From: an uncultured Prevotellaceae bacterium
GTDB lineage: Bacteria > Bacteroidota > Bacteroidia > Bacteroidales > Muribaculaceae
DNA length: 64,000 bases
Assembly: GCA_900319525.1 (NCBI GenBank)
Contig: ONOU01000008.1
Span: 30,253-94,252 of the forward strand
Direction: 5' to 3'
Shown here: piece by piece, positions 9,075-17,917 of the stretch
Layout: the number at the start of each line of letters is the position of its first letter
Numbering within the stretch: the stretch's first letter is position 1
Translations under genes and position numbers: made by a program
The notes under the pieces: generated by a model
The model's input: only the letters and a program-made list of their open reading frames with translations
The model's database searches: none
Told to the model about the DNA's origin: nothing

Positions 9075-10121
9075 ATGATTTATACGTCTATCACAATGAG
9101 CAAGATACTGTCACATAACCCCTTAATGATTGTGTTGCTGCTTGTCGCCATGCTATCGTCGTGCAGCAACAACGAGTTCAAGATTGATGGCAACATCGCT
9201 AACCTCAACGACGGTGTGGTCAGGATCGTCTTTCATGGCGACTCGAGCATCGTCGATGAACTGACTGATCTGGACGAGAAGGGACGTTTCTCCTTCAAGG
9301 GAGTGTCGGCACAGCCCGTGGTTGTGAATCTGCTTGATTCGCGGGGCAATCCGTTGACCGCGGTGGTAGCGGCTAACGGCGACCACATCAAGGTCAAGGG
9401 GGATGCCGACAAAGCATCAGGCATCAAGGTGCGCGGCAACCGCCTGAACGAGGACTGGCAACTGTTCCGCAACGAGCATGCGGCGTTCTACAGCGACCCT
9501 AACCCGAGCCGCCTGGATGCCGCTATCGCGAAATATGTGAAAGAGCACCCCGCCGACATGCTGTCAACGGTGCTGCTCATGGTCGATTACAGCGACTACA
9601 GCAACCGTGAGGCGGTGGACAAGATGCTGCAAAGCATTGACGAGAAGGCGCGTCCCAAGTCACTTCTTGAAGCCTACGAGAGCCGCCCAGCCAAGCGCAG
9701 GACGGAGGCGCTACCGCGCCTGATGACCCTCAATCTGGTCAAGCACGATGGCGATTTTGAGCACATCACGCTGACCAACCAGGTCACCCTGCTGCACCTG
9801 TGGGCCAACCCGTTCCAGAACCGGGTCACGACAGTGAACAAGATGAAAGGACTCAGCCCTGCCATCCACGTGGTGGATGTGCTGACCGAGAGCGACACGC
9901 TGCGCTGGCAACAGGCCATCAGTGCCGACCCTGCCTCTTGGAAGCACTACTGGGCTCCAGGCGGACCGTTAGAGCCTGGCATCCAGCTCCTGGGCATCAG
10001 CATGGCACCGTGGTTTGCGGTCATCGACAGCACGGGACTGGTCACCTACTCGGGACCCGACTACAGCACTGTCGAGCGTGAGCTGAATGCCGCGCTAGAT
10101 CCGATGAAAAAAACAAGATAA
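9075..10121 (+). CDS. DUF4369 lipoprotein with thioredoxin-like fold
   Basis: A secreted lipoprotein of 348 residues (341 if it starts at the ATG at 9096). A hydrophobic segment ends in the lipobox LSSC, Cys at about residue 30. The next ~100 residues (FKIDGNIANLNDGVVRIVFHGD) match DUF4369, the N-terminal domain of many Bacteroidetes periplasmic thioredoxin-family lipoproteins. The second half has the beta strand TLLHLWANPFQNRV where a thioredoxin would carry WCxxC, but both Cys are missing. It therefore looks like a redox-inactive member. It sits between ispG and yifB with short gaps on the same strand. Confidence 0.7.
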   Translation: MIYTSITMSKILSHNPLMIVLLLVAMLSSCSNNEFKIDGNIANLNDGVVRIVFHGDSSIVDELTDLDEKGRFSFKGVSAQPVVVNLLDSRGNPLTAVVAANGDHIKVKGDADKASGIKVRGNRLNEDWQLFRNEHAAFYSDPNPSRLDAAIAKYVKEHPADMLSTVLLMVDYSDYSNREAVDKMLQSIDEKARPKSLLEAYESRPAKRRTEALPRLMTLNLVKHDGDFEHITLTNQVTLLHLWANPFQNRVTTVNKMKGLSPAIHVVDVLTESDTLRWQQAISADPASWKHYWAPGGPLEPGIQLLGISMAPWFAVIDSTGLVTYSGPDYSTVERELNAALDPMKKTR

Positions 10122-10137
10122 TCATGAGATAAGGCCT

Positions 10138-11685
10138 ATGTTAACAAGAACGATTGCAGCCGCAGTACAGGGCATTGACGCCATCAAGGTCGAGATCGAG
10201 GTGACTGTCGATTATGGTGCCGGATTCATGGTCATCGGACTGCCCGACACCGCCGTCAAGGAGAGTGCCGAGCGGGTGAGGTGCGCCATCAGGCAGACGG
10301 GCAATAAGTTCCCGGGGCGCAAAGTGATGGTCAACATGTCACCTGCCGACATCAAGAAGGAAGGCTCGGCCTATGACCTGCCCCTGGCCATCGGCATCCT
10401 GGCTGCCGACGAGAAGGTACCGGTGGATCGGCTCGACCGCTACATGTTCATGGGAGAACTGTCGCTGGATGGCTCGCTACGGCCCATCAAGGGCGTGCTG
10501 CCCATGGCCATCCTGGCTAGGGAACTGAAACTCGATGGCTTTATCGTTCCGCAAGCCAATGCTATGGAGGCTGCCGTGGTCAACAACCTCAACATCTACG
10601 GTGTGGACAACTTCATTCAGGTGGTGAACTTCTTGAACGGTGACCTCACCCTGGAACCAACTGTGGTGGACACACGCGCCGAGTTTGCCAAGGCACAGGG
10701 TATCTTCCCCTTTGATTTTGCCGACGTCAAGGGACAGGAGAACGTCAAGCGCGCCTTTGAGGTTGCCTGTGCAGGTGGACACAACATCCTGCTGGTGGGC
10801 AGTCCCGGTTCGGGCAAGTCGATGATGGCCAAGCGCCTGCCGTCCATCATGCCGCCGCTCACGCTGAGCGAAGCCCTCGAGACGACCAAGATCCACAGCG
10901 TGGCAGGCAAACTGCCCCAGGGAACCACACTGATGACGACGCGACCCTTCCGCAGTCCGCACCACACCATCTCGCCCGTCGCCCTCGTCGGCGGCGGAAC
11001 GTTTCCCATGCCCGGGGAAATCTCTCTAGCCCACAATGGCGTGCTCTTCCTGGATGAGCTGCCCGAGTTCAATCGCTCCGTTTTGGAGGTGATGCGGCAG
11101 CCGCTGGAGGACAGGATTATCAGTATCAGTAGGGCAAAATACTCTACAGAGTACCCGGCGTCGTTCATGCTTGTGGCGTCGATGAATCCGTGCCCGTGCG
11201 GGTACTATGGGCACCCCAAGAAGAAGTGCGTCTGCAACGAGTATCAGCGCACGCACTACATGAGCAAGATTTCGGGGCCGCTGCTAGACCGCATTGACCT
11301 CCAGATCGAGGTCCAGCCCGTCGATTTCGACCAGATGTCGTCAAAAGCCCCAGGTGAGCCCAGCGCCGCCATCCGCCAGCGCGTCATCGCCGCGAGGATG
11401 CTGCAGGAGCGCCGCTTCAAGGACGAACCCGGCATCCACTGCAACGCCCAGATGACCCCGTCCCTGCTGCACAAATACGCCGAACCCAACGCCGCCGGCC
11501 TGGAGAAGCTGCGCGACGCCATGGACCGCATGAACATGAGCGCAAGGGCCTACGACCGCATCCTCAAGGTCGCCCGCACCATCGCCGACCTCGAAGCCTG
11601 CGCCGACGTCCTCGACCACCACATCATGGAAGCCATCGCCTACCGCAACCTCGACCGCCCCACCTACCTCGGCACCACATTATAA
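10138..11685 (+). CDS. yifB: YifB/ComM family Mg-chelatase-like AAA+ ATPase
   Basis: Full-length 515-residue member of the YifB/ComM family. In naturally transforming Proteobacteria, ComM is a branch-migration helicase that helps integrate incoming DNA. The N-terminal Lon-S5-like domain (about 1-165) contains VMVNMSPADIKKEGSAYDLP. Then come Walker A GSPGSGKSMMAKR (about 221-233), Walker B GVLFLDELPEF, a zinc-like CPCGYYG...CVC, the sensor region, and the C-terminal helical Mg-chelatase domain (from about 400). Its last ~55 codons recur as a separate copy at 12724-12893, and part of the Walker B region recurs at 14588-14675. In Acinetobacter comM is a known integration hot spot. Confidence 0.95.
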   Translation: MLTRTIAAAVQGIDAIKVEIEVTVDYGAGFMVIGLPDTAVKESAERVRCAIRQTGNKFPGRKVMVNMSPADIKKEGSAYDLPLAIGILAADEKVPVDRLDRYMFMGELSLDGSLRPIKGVLPMAILARELKLDGFIVPQANAMEAAVVNNLNIYGVDNFIQVVNFLNGDLTLEPTVVDTRAEFAKAQGIFPFDFADVKGQENVKRAFEVACAGGHNILLVGSPGSGKSMMAKRLPSIMPPLTLSEALETTKIHSVAGKLPQGTTLMTTRPFRSPHHTISPVALVGGGTFPMPGEISLAHNGVLFLDELPEFNRSVLEVMRQPLEDRIISISRAKYSTEYPASFMLVASMNPCPCGYYGHPKKKCVCNEYQRTHYMSKISGPLLDRIDLQIEVQPVDFDQMSSKAPGEPSAAIRQRVIAARMLQERRFKDEPGIHCNAQMTPSLLHKYAEPNAAGLEKLRDAMDRMNMSARAYDRILKVARTIADLEACADVLDHHIMEAIAYRNLDRPTYLGTTL

Positions 11686-11695
11686 ATACAGAAAT

Positions 11696-12718
11696 ATGTC
11701 TGACCAAGAGAGAAATATCATCATCTACCGCACTGCCGATGGCCGTGCATCGGTAGCACTTTATGCCCATGACGGCAAGATTTGGGTTAACCAGCAACAG
11801 ATGGCAGAACTTTTTGCCACCTCCAAGCAAACTATCAGTTATCACATAGTTAATATCCTGAAGGAAAATGAATTAACTCAAGATTCAGTTGTCAAAGAAT
11901 TTTTGACAACTGCCGCCGATGGCAAGAGTTACAACGTCATTTTCTATTCGTTGGAGATGATTATTGCAGTGGGTTATCGTGTACGTGGCGTACGTGGTAC
12001 TCAATTCCGCCAATGGGCAACGGAACATTTGACCGAGTATTTGGTTAAGGGATTCACAATGGACGATGAGCGTTTAAAGAATCCCGATGGTCGTCCCGAC
12101 TATTTTGATGAACTGTTAGCGAGAATTCGGGACATTCGGGCCTCGGAGAAACGCTTCTACCAAAAAATCCGTGATCTGTTCAAACTAAGCAGCGATTACG
12201 ATAAAACAGACAAGGCAACACAGATGTTCTTTGCCGAGACGCAGAACAAATTACTCTATGCTGTCACTCATCAAACCGCCGCCGAATTGATTTGCGTCCG
12301 TGCTGATGCCGAGAAGCCCAATATGGGTCTGACCACATGGAAAGGTTCCATCGTACGCAAGGGCGATATCATCATTGCAAAAAACTATCTGCAAGATGCT
12401 GAAATCGACAGGCTGAACCGCCTCGTTGACATCTTCCTGACATCAGCCGAAATGCGCGTACAAGATAGACGAGACCTCACCCTTGACTACTGGCGTGACA
12501 ACGTTGACAACCTTCTCGCCTTCCAGGGAATGGACGTTCTCCAAGACAAAGGCTCCGTCTCCAATGCCCAGATGGAGCATCACGTCCGTGAAGTCTACGC
12601 CGATTTCGACACCAAACGCAAGCAACTCGAAGCCCAGCAAGCCGACGCCGACGACCTAAAACTCCTCGAAGACATCGAGAAACGAATCCTCAACCAATCA
12701 AGTAACGAGCAAGAATAG
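11696..12718 (+). CDS. RhuM family protein
   Basis: A 340-residue member of the RhuM family, named after a gene of the Salmonella SPI-3 island. Its biochemical function is unknown and it is common on mobile and accessory DNA. Visible are an N-terminal helix-turn-helix-like region ([23 protein letters not shown]), the family signature [19 protein letters not shown] (about 98-116), and a helical C-terminal half ending in a charged coiled coil. It begins 10 bases after the yifB stop and ends 5 bases before a second copy of the yifB 3' end, so it is bounded on both sides by yifB sequence. Its base composition is less GC-rich than yifB. Confidence 0.9.
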   Translation: MSDQERNIIIYRTADGRASVALYAHDGKIWVNQQQMAELFATSKQTISYHIVNILKENELTQDSVVKEFLTTAADGKSYNVIFYSLEMIIAVGYRVRGVRGTQFRQWATEHLTEYLVKGFTMDDERLKNPDGRPDYFDELLARIRDIRASEKRFYQKIRDLFKLSSDYDKTDKATQMFFAETQNKLLYAVTHQTAAELICVRADAEKPNMGLTTWKGSIVRKGDIIIAKNYLQDAEIDRLNRLVDIFLTSAEMRVQDRRDLTLDYWRDNVDNLLAFQGMDVLQDKGSVSNAQMEHHVREVYADFDTKRKQLEAQQADADDLKLLEDIEKRILNQSSNEQE

Positions 12719-12723
12719 ATGGT

Positions 12724-12893
12724 GACGCCATGGAACGCATGAACATGTCTGCCCGCACCTACGACCGCATCCTCAAGGTCGCCCGCACCATCGCCGACCT
12801 CGAAGGCACCGCCGACGTCCTCGACCACCACATCATGGAAGCCATCGCCTACAGCAACCTCGACCGCCCCACTTACCTCAGCACCTCGTTATA
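12724..12893 (+). pseudogene. detached copy of the yifB 3' end
   Basis: About 56 codons plus stop matching the C-terminus of yifB (11515-11685). Around 16 of about 172 bases differ, with exact runs of 48 and 43 bases. The frame is intact (starting [14 protein letters not shown]) but has no start of its own. Several changes are synonymous multi-base codon swaps (Ser AGC to TCT, Arg AGG to CGC), so this is an allele that evolved under selection as coding DNA elsewhere, not a recent in-place duplication. It lies between rhuM and the deiminase gene. The similarity continues a few bases past the stop. Confidence 0.85.
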
Positions 12894-12952
12894 AATCAGA
12901 GGTATGTACAATTTTGATAAATCTTTTTATTGACTATTTAATCATCAACACA

Positions 12953-14389
12953 ATGAGTACTTTGAAATATTTTGATACTCTAAAAAATGCTTTAGATGTT
13001 TATCAGTTTGCTAATGCAAATGAAGAACATCTCAATGAAGTGGTTTTCCCTAAAGTTGCAACACAACTTTTATACGGAGGCTTTTTTCTGCTCAATGGTA
13101 AAGAGAAATTATATCTCAGAGAAATAGAGTTTTACTTCATAAATATGGATGGCAGTATTCAAGAGGATAAACTGTATAGAAAAGATTTGCCTGACGATGA
13201 ATGGTTAGAGGCAGGTACTCTTTTCCCGCACAACTCTGGCATTGATATCACGTTTGAAGATCACGAGAAGCATAAGTTTCGCGCATCTGTATTGATTAGA
13301 GCCTTTGACCTTTTCAATATGGATAATTCCCCGATTATACTTGATAATGGTCGGTCGCTCTCGGTTTACGACATACTTTTATCAAGGAGTAACATATTCG
13401 ATGGAGTGTCTATCAAGTGGATGGATGAATGGACAGAACCTCGCACCAAGATCAAAACACAACAGCGACAAGGCTTGAAAGGAGCCCAAGCATATAGGAC
13501 ATGGAACTTTAGAAGGAATGAGAACTTGTTCATCTCACTCGACAAAGAGGTTAATAAAGTATATTTCTCAGATAAAGTCATGGTAAAGCATGATATCTCT
13601 CAGATATACAAAGAGATTTGCGATATACTCGATGAGTATGGCATAAAACATGAACTACTGCCCCACACCAAGGATATTTGGTGCCGAGATTACATGCCTG
13701 TACAGATGTCTCCTAATCGCTTCGTGCAATATGTATATGATCCAGACTATTTGGATAATGATCAATACCGAAACACCAAGACTTCGCCTGATGCCGTATG
13801 CGATGCCATCCATCTTGCCAGGTCCAAGTCTAAACTCATCTTGGACGGCGGTAACATCATCAGAACGCCTCAAGGAGTTATCATGACAAGAAAGGCTTAT
13901 AATTCCAACAAAATGAGTCAAAAGGAGTTTGAGGACATCTTTAAGCAAAACTTTGGGGTCAACAAAATAACTTGGTTAAATTGGGACAGACGTGAGATCT
14001 ACGGTCATGCCGACGGCATCGTACGATACATCAGTGCCGACCATGTTCTTATGACCAATTATTCTGAAATTGATAAAATGAGTGCAATTTCGTTTCGAAA
14101 AGCCTTAGAACAGGATGGATACAAAGTAGAAGAACTCCACTATTCGTCTAATGCGTTACCGAGAAGTGATGACGATCTTAGTTGGGCGTACATCAACTTC
14201 CTCCAGACTTCAAAGGTCATAATAGTTCCTCTTCTTGGTATTGAAAAACAAGATGCAGAAGCATTGAAGCAGATTCAAGACACTTATTCAGGTATCGATG
14301 TTAAGGGCGTTTATGCCTTACCTCTACTAAAAGAAGATGGTGGATTTAACTGTTTCAGTTGGACAGTTAATGAAATAATTGATAGATAG
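12953..14389 (+). CDS. two-domain protein: uncharacterised N-terminal domain plus PAD/agmatine deiminase-type domain
   Basis: 478 residues in clearly AT-rich DNA unlike its neighbours, so probably acquired. The C-terminal part (about 210-478) is a guanidino-group hydrolase of the Porphyromonas-type peptidylarginine deiminase / agmatine deiminase family: WCRDYMP, LDGGNI, HADGIVRYI and a late nucleophile candidate in GGFNCFSW carry the expected Asp, His, Asp and Cys. The N-terminal ~200 residues are not known to me. LREIEFYF and GTLFPHNSGIDITFE...ASVLIRAF weakly resemble methylpurine-DNA glycosylases, which is only a suggestion. I chose the ATG at 12953 over 12914 because the extra residues look like untranslated AT-rich leader. 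No signal peptide, so it is probably cytoplasmic. Confidence 0.75.
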   Translation: MSTLKYFDTLKNALDVYQFANANEEHLNEVVFPKVATQLLYGGFFLLNGKEKLYLREIEFYFINMDGSIQEDKLYRKDLPDDEWLEAGTLFPHNSGIDITFEDHEKHKFRASVLIRAFDLFNMDNSPIILDNGRSLSVYDILLSRSNIFDGVSIKWMDEWTEPRTKIKTQQRQGLKGAQAYRTWNFRRNENLFISLDKEVNKVYFSDKVMVKHDISQIYKEICDILDEYGIKHELLPHTKDIWCRDYMPVQMSPNRFVQYVYDPDYLDNDQYRNTKTSPDAVCDAIHLARSKSKLILDGGNIIRTPQGVIMTRKAYNSNKMSQKEFEDIFKQNFGVNKITWLNWDRREIYGHADGIVRYISADHVLMTNYSEIDKMSAISFRKALEQDGYKVEELHYSSNALPRSDDDLSWAYINFLQTSKVIIVPLLGIEKQDAEALKQIQDTYSGIDVKGVYALPLLKEDGGFNCFSWTVNEIIDR

Positions 14390-14587
14390 CCAAAAATGCG
14401 CCTTTTGAGATAACATGGGCTCGAATCCGCAAGAAAAAAGGGACGAATCTTTTGATATAATGTTTGTGTCTTTGTTCTGAGAAACGTTTATCTTTCTGGA
14501 TGTGATTGGTTTCCTGGTGAATATGGTGCTTGTTTCGGTGGAGTTGGTGCAACTGGGGACGGCTAAAAAATGGGGCAAGTTGTTCCG

Positions 14588-14675
14588 CTTGGATGAGCTG
14601 TCTGAGTTCAATCGCTCAGTTTTGGAGGTGATGCGGCAGCCGTTAGAGGACAGGATTTTCTCGATTTCAAAGGCG
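14588..14675 (+). pseudogene. internal fragment of a yifB gene
   Basis: Bases here encode [17 protein letters not shown] and a few more residues, matching the Walker B region of YifB ([17 protein letters not shown], 11050-11130) with most bases identical. Similarity fades on both sides, so only a short scar remains. It lies downstream of the deiminase gene, in the same orientation as the intact yifB. Confidence 0.8.
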
Positions 14676-14793
14676 ATCTGGACGAACTGGAGTACCGACT
14701 CGAAGAATGAGCCGAGGGTCACTTCTCAAACAATAGTAGTCGTACTAACAACTGATTGATCTGAGATTTCTGATCGGTTTTCGCAAACTAGAG

Positions 14794-14986
14794 TGTGTCA
14801 TAATTCAAATGCTGCAATAATAACCGCCCTGCAGGCGGGAACCTTTAGCTCGGCGAAGCCAAATTTATCAAATTTTTAAATTAAAATTAATCATTGATTT
14901 ATATTAATGATATTTTTAAATAAAATTTGAATAATTTCCCGTGCGATAGCACGGTTATATTTCCGAGCCGCAATGATGACACAGCC
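14794..14986. repeat. inverted-repeat element, TGTGTCATnATT ends (copy A)
   Basis: TGTGTCATAATTC (14794-14806) faces AATGATGACACAGC near 14972-14985, giving 11 of 12 matched end bases. The inside contains the TAACCG element at 14821-14957. A second copy of these ends bounds 30221-30313. No coding capacity; a non-autonomous mobile repeat is the likely reading. Confidence 0.5.
14821..14957 (+). repeat. TAACCG...CGGTTA hairpin-ended repeat (copy 1)
   Basis: 137 bases. One end is a hairpin around CCGCCCTGCAGGCGGG, the other a hairpin CCGTGCGATAGCACGG. The middle is very AT-rich (AAATTTATCAAATTTTTAAA and similar). The terminal bases TAACCG / CGGTTA form short inverted ends. A shorter copy of the same layout lies at 36978-37059 in the opposite orientation. 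Confidence 0.7.
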
Positions 14987-15018
14987 TCTTGTGAAACGCC
15001 AGCCACAATGCTGCCGGG

Positions 15019-15037
15019 AGGCGCAAGTTTTGCGTCT
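15019..15037. repeat. short palindrome GCGCAA/TTGCGTC
   Basis: AGGCGCAA and TTGCGTCT separated by three bases, with one G-T pair. It shares the GACGCAA/TTGCGTC core and the following CTAC with the palindrome at 53753-53776. Confidence 0.45.
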
Positions 15038-15079
15038 CTACATATTTGATGGGGTGAATGGCAACGCTTTATTTGTTTA

Positions 15080-16699
15080 TTACTTGTAGAGGAAGCGTTT
15101 GATGGTTTTCTTCGGGGTTTTCTCGAAGGGTTCGTTCATCATTTCCACTCTTGCGATCTTGCTGTATGCGGGGAGGGACTTGTTGGCAGCCTCGCGGATT
15201 TGTCCAGGAATGGTGGCCCTGGTCGCCTCGTCCATGTCGGCGGGGAGTTCGGTATAGACGAGCGCAGTTATCTTGCCGTCACGGTCCACCACAAGGCATT
15301 CGTCCACATTCGGGCAGTTGGACAGGACTGCCTCCACCTCTTCGGGGTAGATATTCTGGCCCGATGAGTTCAGGATCATGGATTTGATGCGTCCACGGAT
15401 AAAGATGTTGCCCTTCTCATCCATCACACCCAAGTCACCGGTTCGGAACCAGCCGTCCTGGGTAAATGCGGCTGCAGTAGCTTCGGGATTCTTGTAGTAT
15501 CCGATGGTCAGGTTGCGTCCACGCGCCTGGATTTCGCCGGGGACATGGTGCGGGTCTTCTGAGTCGATGCGGACTTCATGTACGGGCTTTCCGCATGAGC
15601 CTGGCACAAAATTGGTCCACCACTCATATCCCAGCAGCGGGCAGGCTTCGGTCATGCCATAGCCCACCGTATAGGGCAGACGTATCTTTTTAAAACACTG
15701 CTCGGCTTCGGGATTGAGCGCTGCACCACCCATGATGAAACACTGCACAGCGCCGCCAAAGGCCTCGATGACCTTGTTGCGGGCCTTGCGGTATATCAGC
15801 CAGTTCAGCACGGGGATGGCCAGCAGCGATTTGGCTTTTTCCAGCGCCGGCTTGATGGCGTTGGCATATATTTTCTCCATCACCAGCGGCACAGTGACCA
15901 CCATATAGGGCTTGATGTCCTGCATCGCCTTGAGCAGGGTGGTGGGCGACGGCGTCTTGCCCAGGAAATAGACGGTGACGCCATCCACGTTGGGATGAAT
16001 GAACTCGATGGCCAGCCCATACATGTGCGCCAGAGGCAACATCGAGACAACGGTCTGGCCAGGATGGTTCGGGAAGTGGGTGTTGGCAAAGTCGTCGGTG
16101 TCGGACATCGCCCCGTAGGTGAGCATCACGCCCTTGGGGTTACCCGTAGTACCCGACGTGTAATTGATGATGGCCAGGTCATCGATATTGTCGGTATCAT
16201 AAGAAACCTGCTCAGGCCACAGCCCATCGGGATAATGTTGCGCGAAAGCCTGTTTGCGCTGCATCCAAGCCTGAGCCACCACATCATCCCGGTTCCACAA
16301 CAAATTGCCGTCCCTAACATTGATGGCGGCCTTGAGTTCAGGCATGTCGTCGGGATTCATCTTTGCCCAGATGTCGTCGTCAACAAAGAGCACAACACTA
16401 TCAGAGTGCTTTGTCAGCGTTGAGACGCTGTCGGGATGAAAGTCGGCCAAAAGCGGGACCGCCACACGGGCATTCACATTGATGCCCCAAAAGGTCATTG
16501 CCCACCGTGCCGAGTTGCGCGCGCAGATAGCGATTTTCTCACCCTTACCAATGCCAGCCGCAGTGAAGAAGATGTTGAATTGCTCAACGTTTGTGGCCAG
16601 TTGGGCATAAGTAAAGGAGTCGCCGTTGTAGTCACACAAGGCTTTCCGGGTCCATTGCTCGCGGACAGTACTTTCCAAATTTGACAGATAGTGCTTCAT
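15080..16699 (-). CDS. AMP-binding long-chain acyl-CoA synthetase
   Basis: A 539-residue acyl-CoA synthetase of the FadD type, which activates fatty acids to acyl-AMP and then acyl-CoA. The P-loop-like motif INYTSGTTGNPKGVMLTYG lies at about 176-194. YGMTEACPL is the A5 motif, WFRTGDLGVMDEKGNIFIRGR the A7-A8 region, and a Lys near the C-terminus (KTPKKTIKRFLY) is the A10 lysine. No membrane segment is obvious. It is transcribed alone: upstream is a 400-base interval and downstream the repeat-rich interval. Whether the substrate is an exogenous fatty acid or a recycled envelope acid cannot be read from the sequence. Confidence 0.9.
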   Translation of the reverse strand: MKHYLSNLESTVREQWTRKALCDYNGDSFTYAQLATNVEQFNIFFTAAGIGKGEKIAICARNSARWAMTFWGINVNARVAVPLLADFHPDSVSTLTKHSDSVVLFVDDDIWAKMNPDDMPELKAAINVRDGNLLWNRDDVVAQAWMQRKQAFAQHYPDGLWPEQVSYDTDNIDDLAIINYTSGTTGNPKGVMLTYGAMSDTDDFANTHFPNHPGQTVVSMLPLAHMYGLAIEFIHPNVDGVTVYFLGKTPSPTTLLKAMQDIKPYMVVTVPLVMEKIYANAIKPALEKAKSLLAIPVLNWLIYRKARNKVIEAFGGAVQCFIMGGAALNPEAEQCFKKIRLPYTVGYGMTEACPLLGYEWWTNFVPGSCGKPVHEVRIDSEDPHHVPGEIQARGRNLTIGYYKNPEATAAAFTQDGWFRTGDLGVMDEKGNIFIRGRIKSMILNSSGQNIYPEEVEAVLSNCPNVDECLVVDRDGKITALVYTELPADMDEATRATIPGQIREAANKSLPAYSKIARVEMMNEPFEKTPKKTIKRFLYK

Positions 16700-17105
16700 A
16701 ATTTCCTGATTTTTAAAGATGCATTAAACATTAATACGACAAGATACGTGCCAGAATTATTTTTAATCATCCACCCAAAGGTACAACAATTTTTCAAATT
16801 ATCGCTTTTCAGCAACAAAAACTTCACTTTTTTCAGCATGCTACTTGCAGCTTTCATTCTACCTATTGCATCAGCTTTTTCCTCATGAGTAGTATGGTAT
16901 GCTGTGGAAATGGTTATCCAGCGTCATTTTTACCGGACAATAGTATGTGATGACAAATGGCCGTGGATGGAGACTTGCCATCCACGGCCATTTGCTATAT
17001 CGATATCGGTATGAGTTATCTTCAACTCACGATGCGGAGGGCCTGATTTAAAGCCGTCATTGCTGCCTGCCTATCAGGCTGTCCATGTTGTCTTGACAAT
17101 GAGCC
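16700..17105. other. gene-free interval between pyrH and the acyl-CoA synthetase
   Basis: About 400 bases. It holds the pyrH terminator hairpin (16954-16994) and, on the minus strand, TACCTTTG (16776-16783, seen as CAAAGGTA), a plausible -7 box for the acyl-CoA synthetase with a leader of about 77 bases. Nothing else is recognisable. Confidence 0.6.
16954..16994 (-). terminator. hairpin terminator after pyrH
   Basis: A perfect 17-bp stem (CAAATGGCCGTGGATGG and its complement) with a 7-base loop, 112 bases beyond the pyrH stop. It has no clear T run, so it may act as an mRNA end-protecting hairpin as well. Confidence 0.65.
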
Positions 17106-17819
17106 CTAGAGGGTGACGACTGTACCGATGGGCTCGCCGCTCATCACCTTCTTGAGGTTACCCACGACGTCCATGTTGAACACGTGGATGGGCAGCTTGT
17201 TGTCGCGGGCCATCACGGTGGCGGTCATGTCCATGACCTTGAGGCCACGGTTGTAAATCTCGTCATAGGTGATGCGGTCAAACTTCGTTGCCGTGGGATC
17301 CTTCTCGGGATCGGCGGTGTAGATGCCGTCCACGCGTGTGCCCTTGAGCATAACGTCGGCCTCGACCTCGATGGCACGCAGCGTGCTGCCCGTGTCGGTG
17401 GTGAAGAACGGGCTCCCCGTGCCACAGGAGCAGATGGCTACCTTGCCGGCCTGCATCGCCTCGATGGCGCGCCACTTGCTGTAAGGCTCGCCGATGGGGA
17501 ACATGCCGATGGCGGTGAATACCTGGGCGGGCTGGCCGATGGCCTCGAGGGCCGACGAGATGGCCAGTGCGTTGATGACCGTGGCGAGCATGCCCATCTG
17601 GTCACCCTTCACGCGGTCAAAACCCTGGGCGGCACCCTTGAGGCCGCGAAAGATGTTACCGCCACCCACGACGATGGCAACCTGTACGCCAGCGTCCACG
17701 ATTTCCTTGATCTGGGATGCATAGTCGGCGACGCGCTGTGCGTCAATGCCGCTCCCCTGCTCGGCAGCCAGCGACTCGCCGCTGAGTTTGAGCAATATGC
17801 GATGATAAATCGGTGTCAT
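17106..17819 (-). CDS. pyrH: UMP kinase PyrH
   Basis: PyrH phosphorylates UMP to UDP with ATP, an essential step of pyrimidine nucleotide synthesis. The 237-residue length is normal. Family marks are RILLKLSGESLA at the N-terminus (nucleotide binding), VVGGGNIFRG, DQMGMLATVINAL, and CSCGTGSPFFTTDT near the middle. The start at 17819 is chosen over the longer frame start because it gives MTPIYHRILLKLSG and has AAGGAG six bases upstream (17826-17831), a clear ribosome binding site that is rare for this group. It follows the TPR gene by about 100 bases on the same strand. Confidence 0.96.
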   Translation of the reverse strand: MTPIYHRILLKLSGESLAAEQGSGIDAQRVADYASQIKEIVDAGVQVAIVVGGGNIFRGLKGAAQGFDRVKGDQMGMLATVINALAISSALEAIGQPAQVFTAIGMFPIGEPYSKWRAIEAMQAGKVAICSCGTGSPFFTTDTGSTLRAIEVEADVMLKGTRVDGIYTADPEKDPTATKFDRITYDEIYNRGLKVMDMTATVMARDNKLPIHVFNMDVVGNLKKVMSGEPIGTVVTL

Positions 17820-17917
17820 AATAATCTCCTTGTTTTTCAATATCGGTTTTGAAAAAAAGGTTGGCACAAAACCATGTTTTGGCCAACCCTTCTATGTGAT
17901 GTATCCACTTGCACTGA

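Larger units (their letters stand above)
14390..15079. other. gene-free interval with repeat elements and a yifB scar
   Basis: No complete gene. From left to right it holds about 190 bases with no recognisable content, the yifB fragment (14588-14675), an outer inverted repeat (14794-14986), a hairpin-ended AT-rich element inside it (14821-14957), and a small palindrome (15019-15037). The next gene (acyl-CoA synthetase) ends at 15080 on the minus strand. I see no strong terminator for the deiminase gene. Confidence 0.7.

Noticed and set aside
14416-14430. GGCTCGAATCC, which resembles a tRNA T-loop
   Set aside because: No acceptor, D or anticodon stems can be formed around it.
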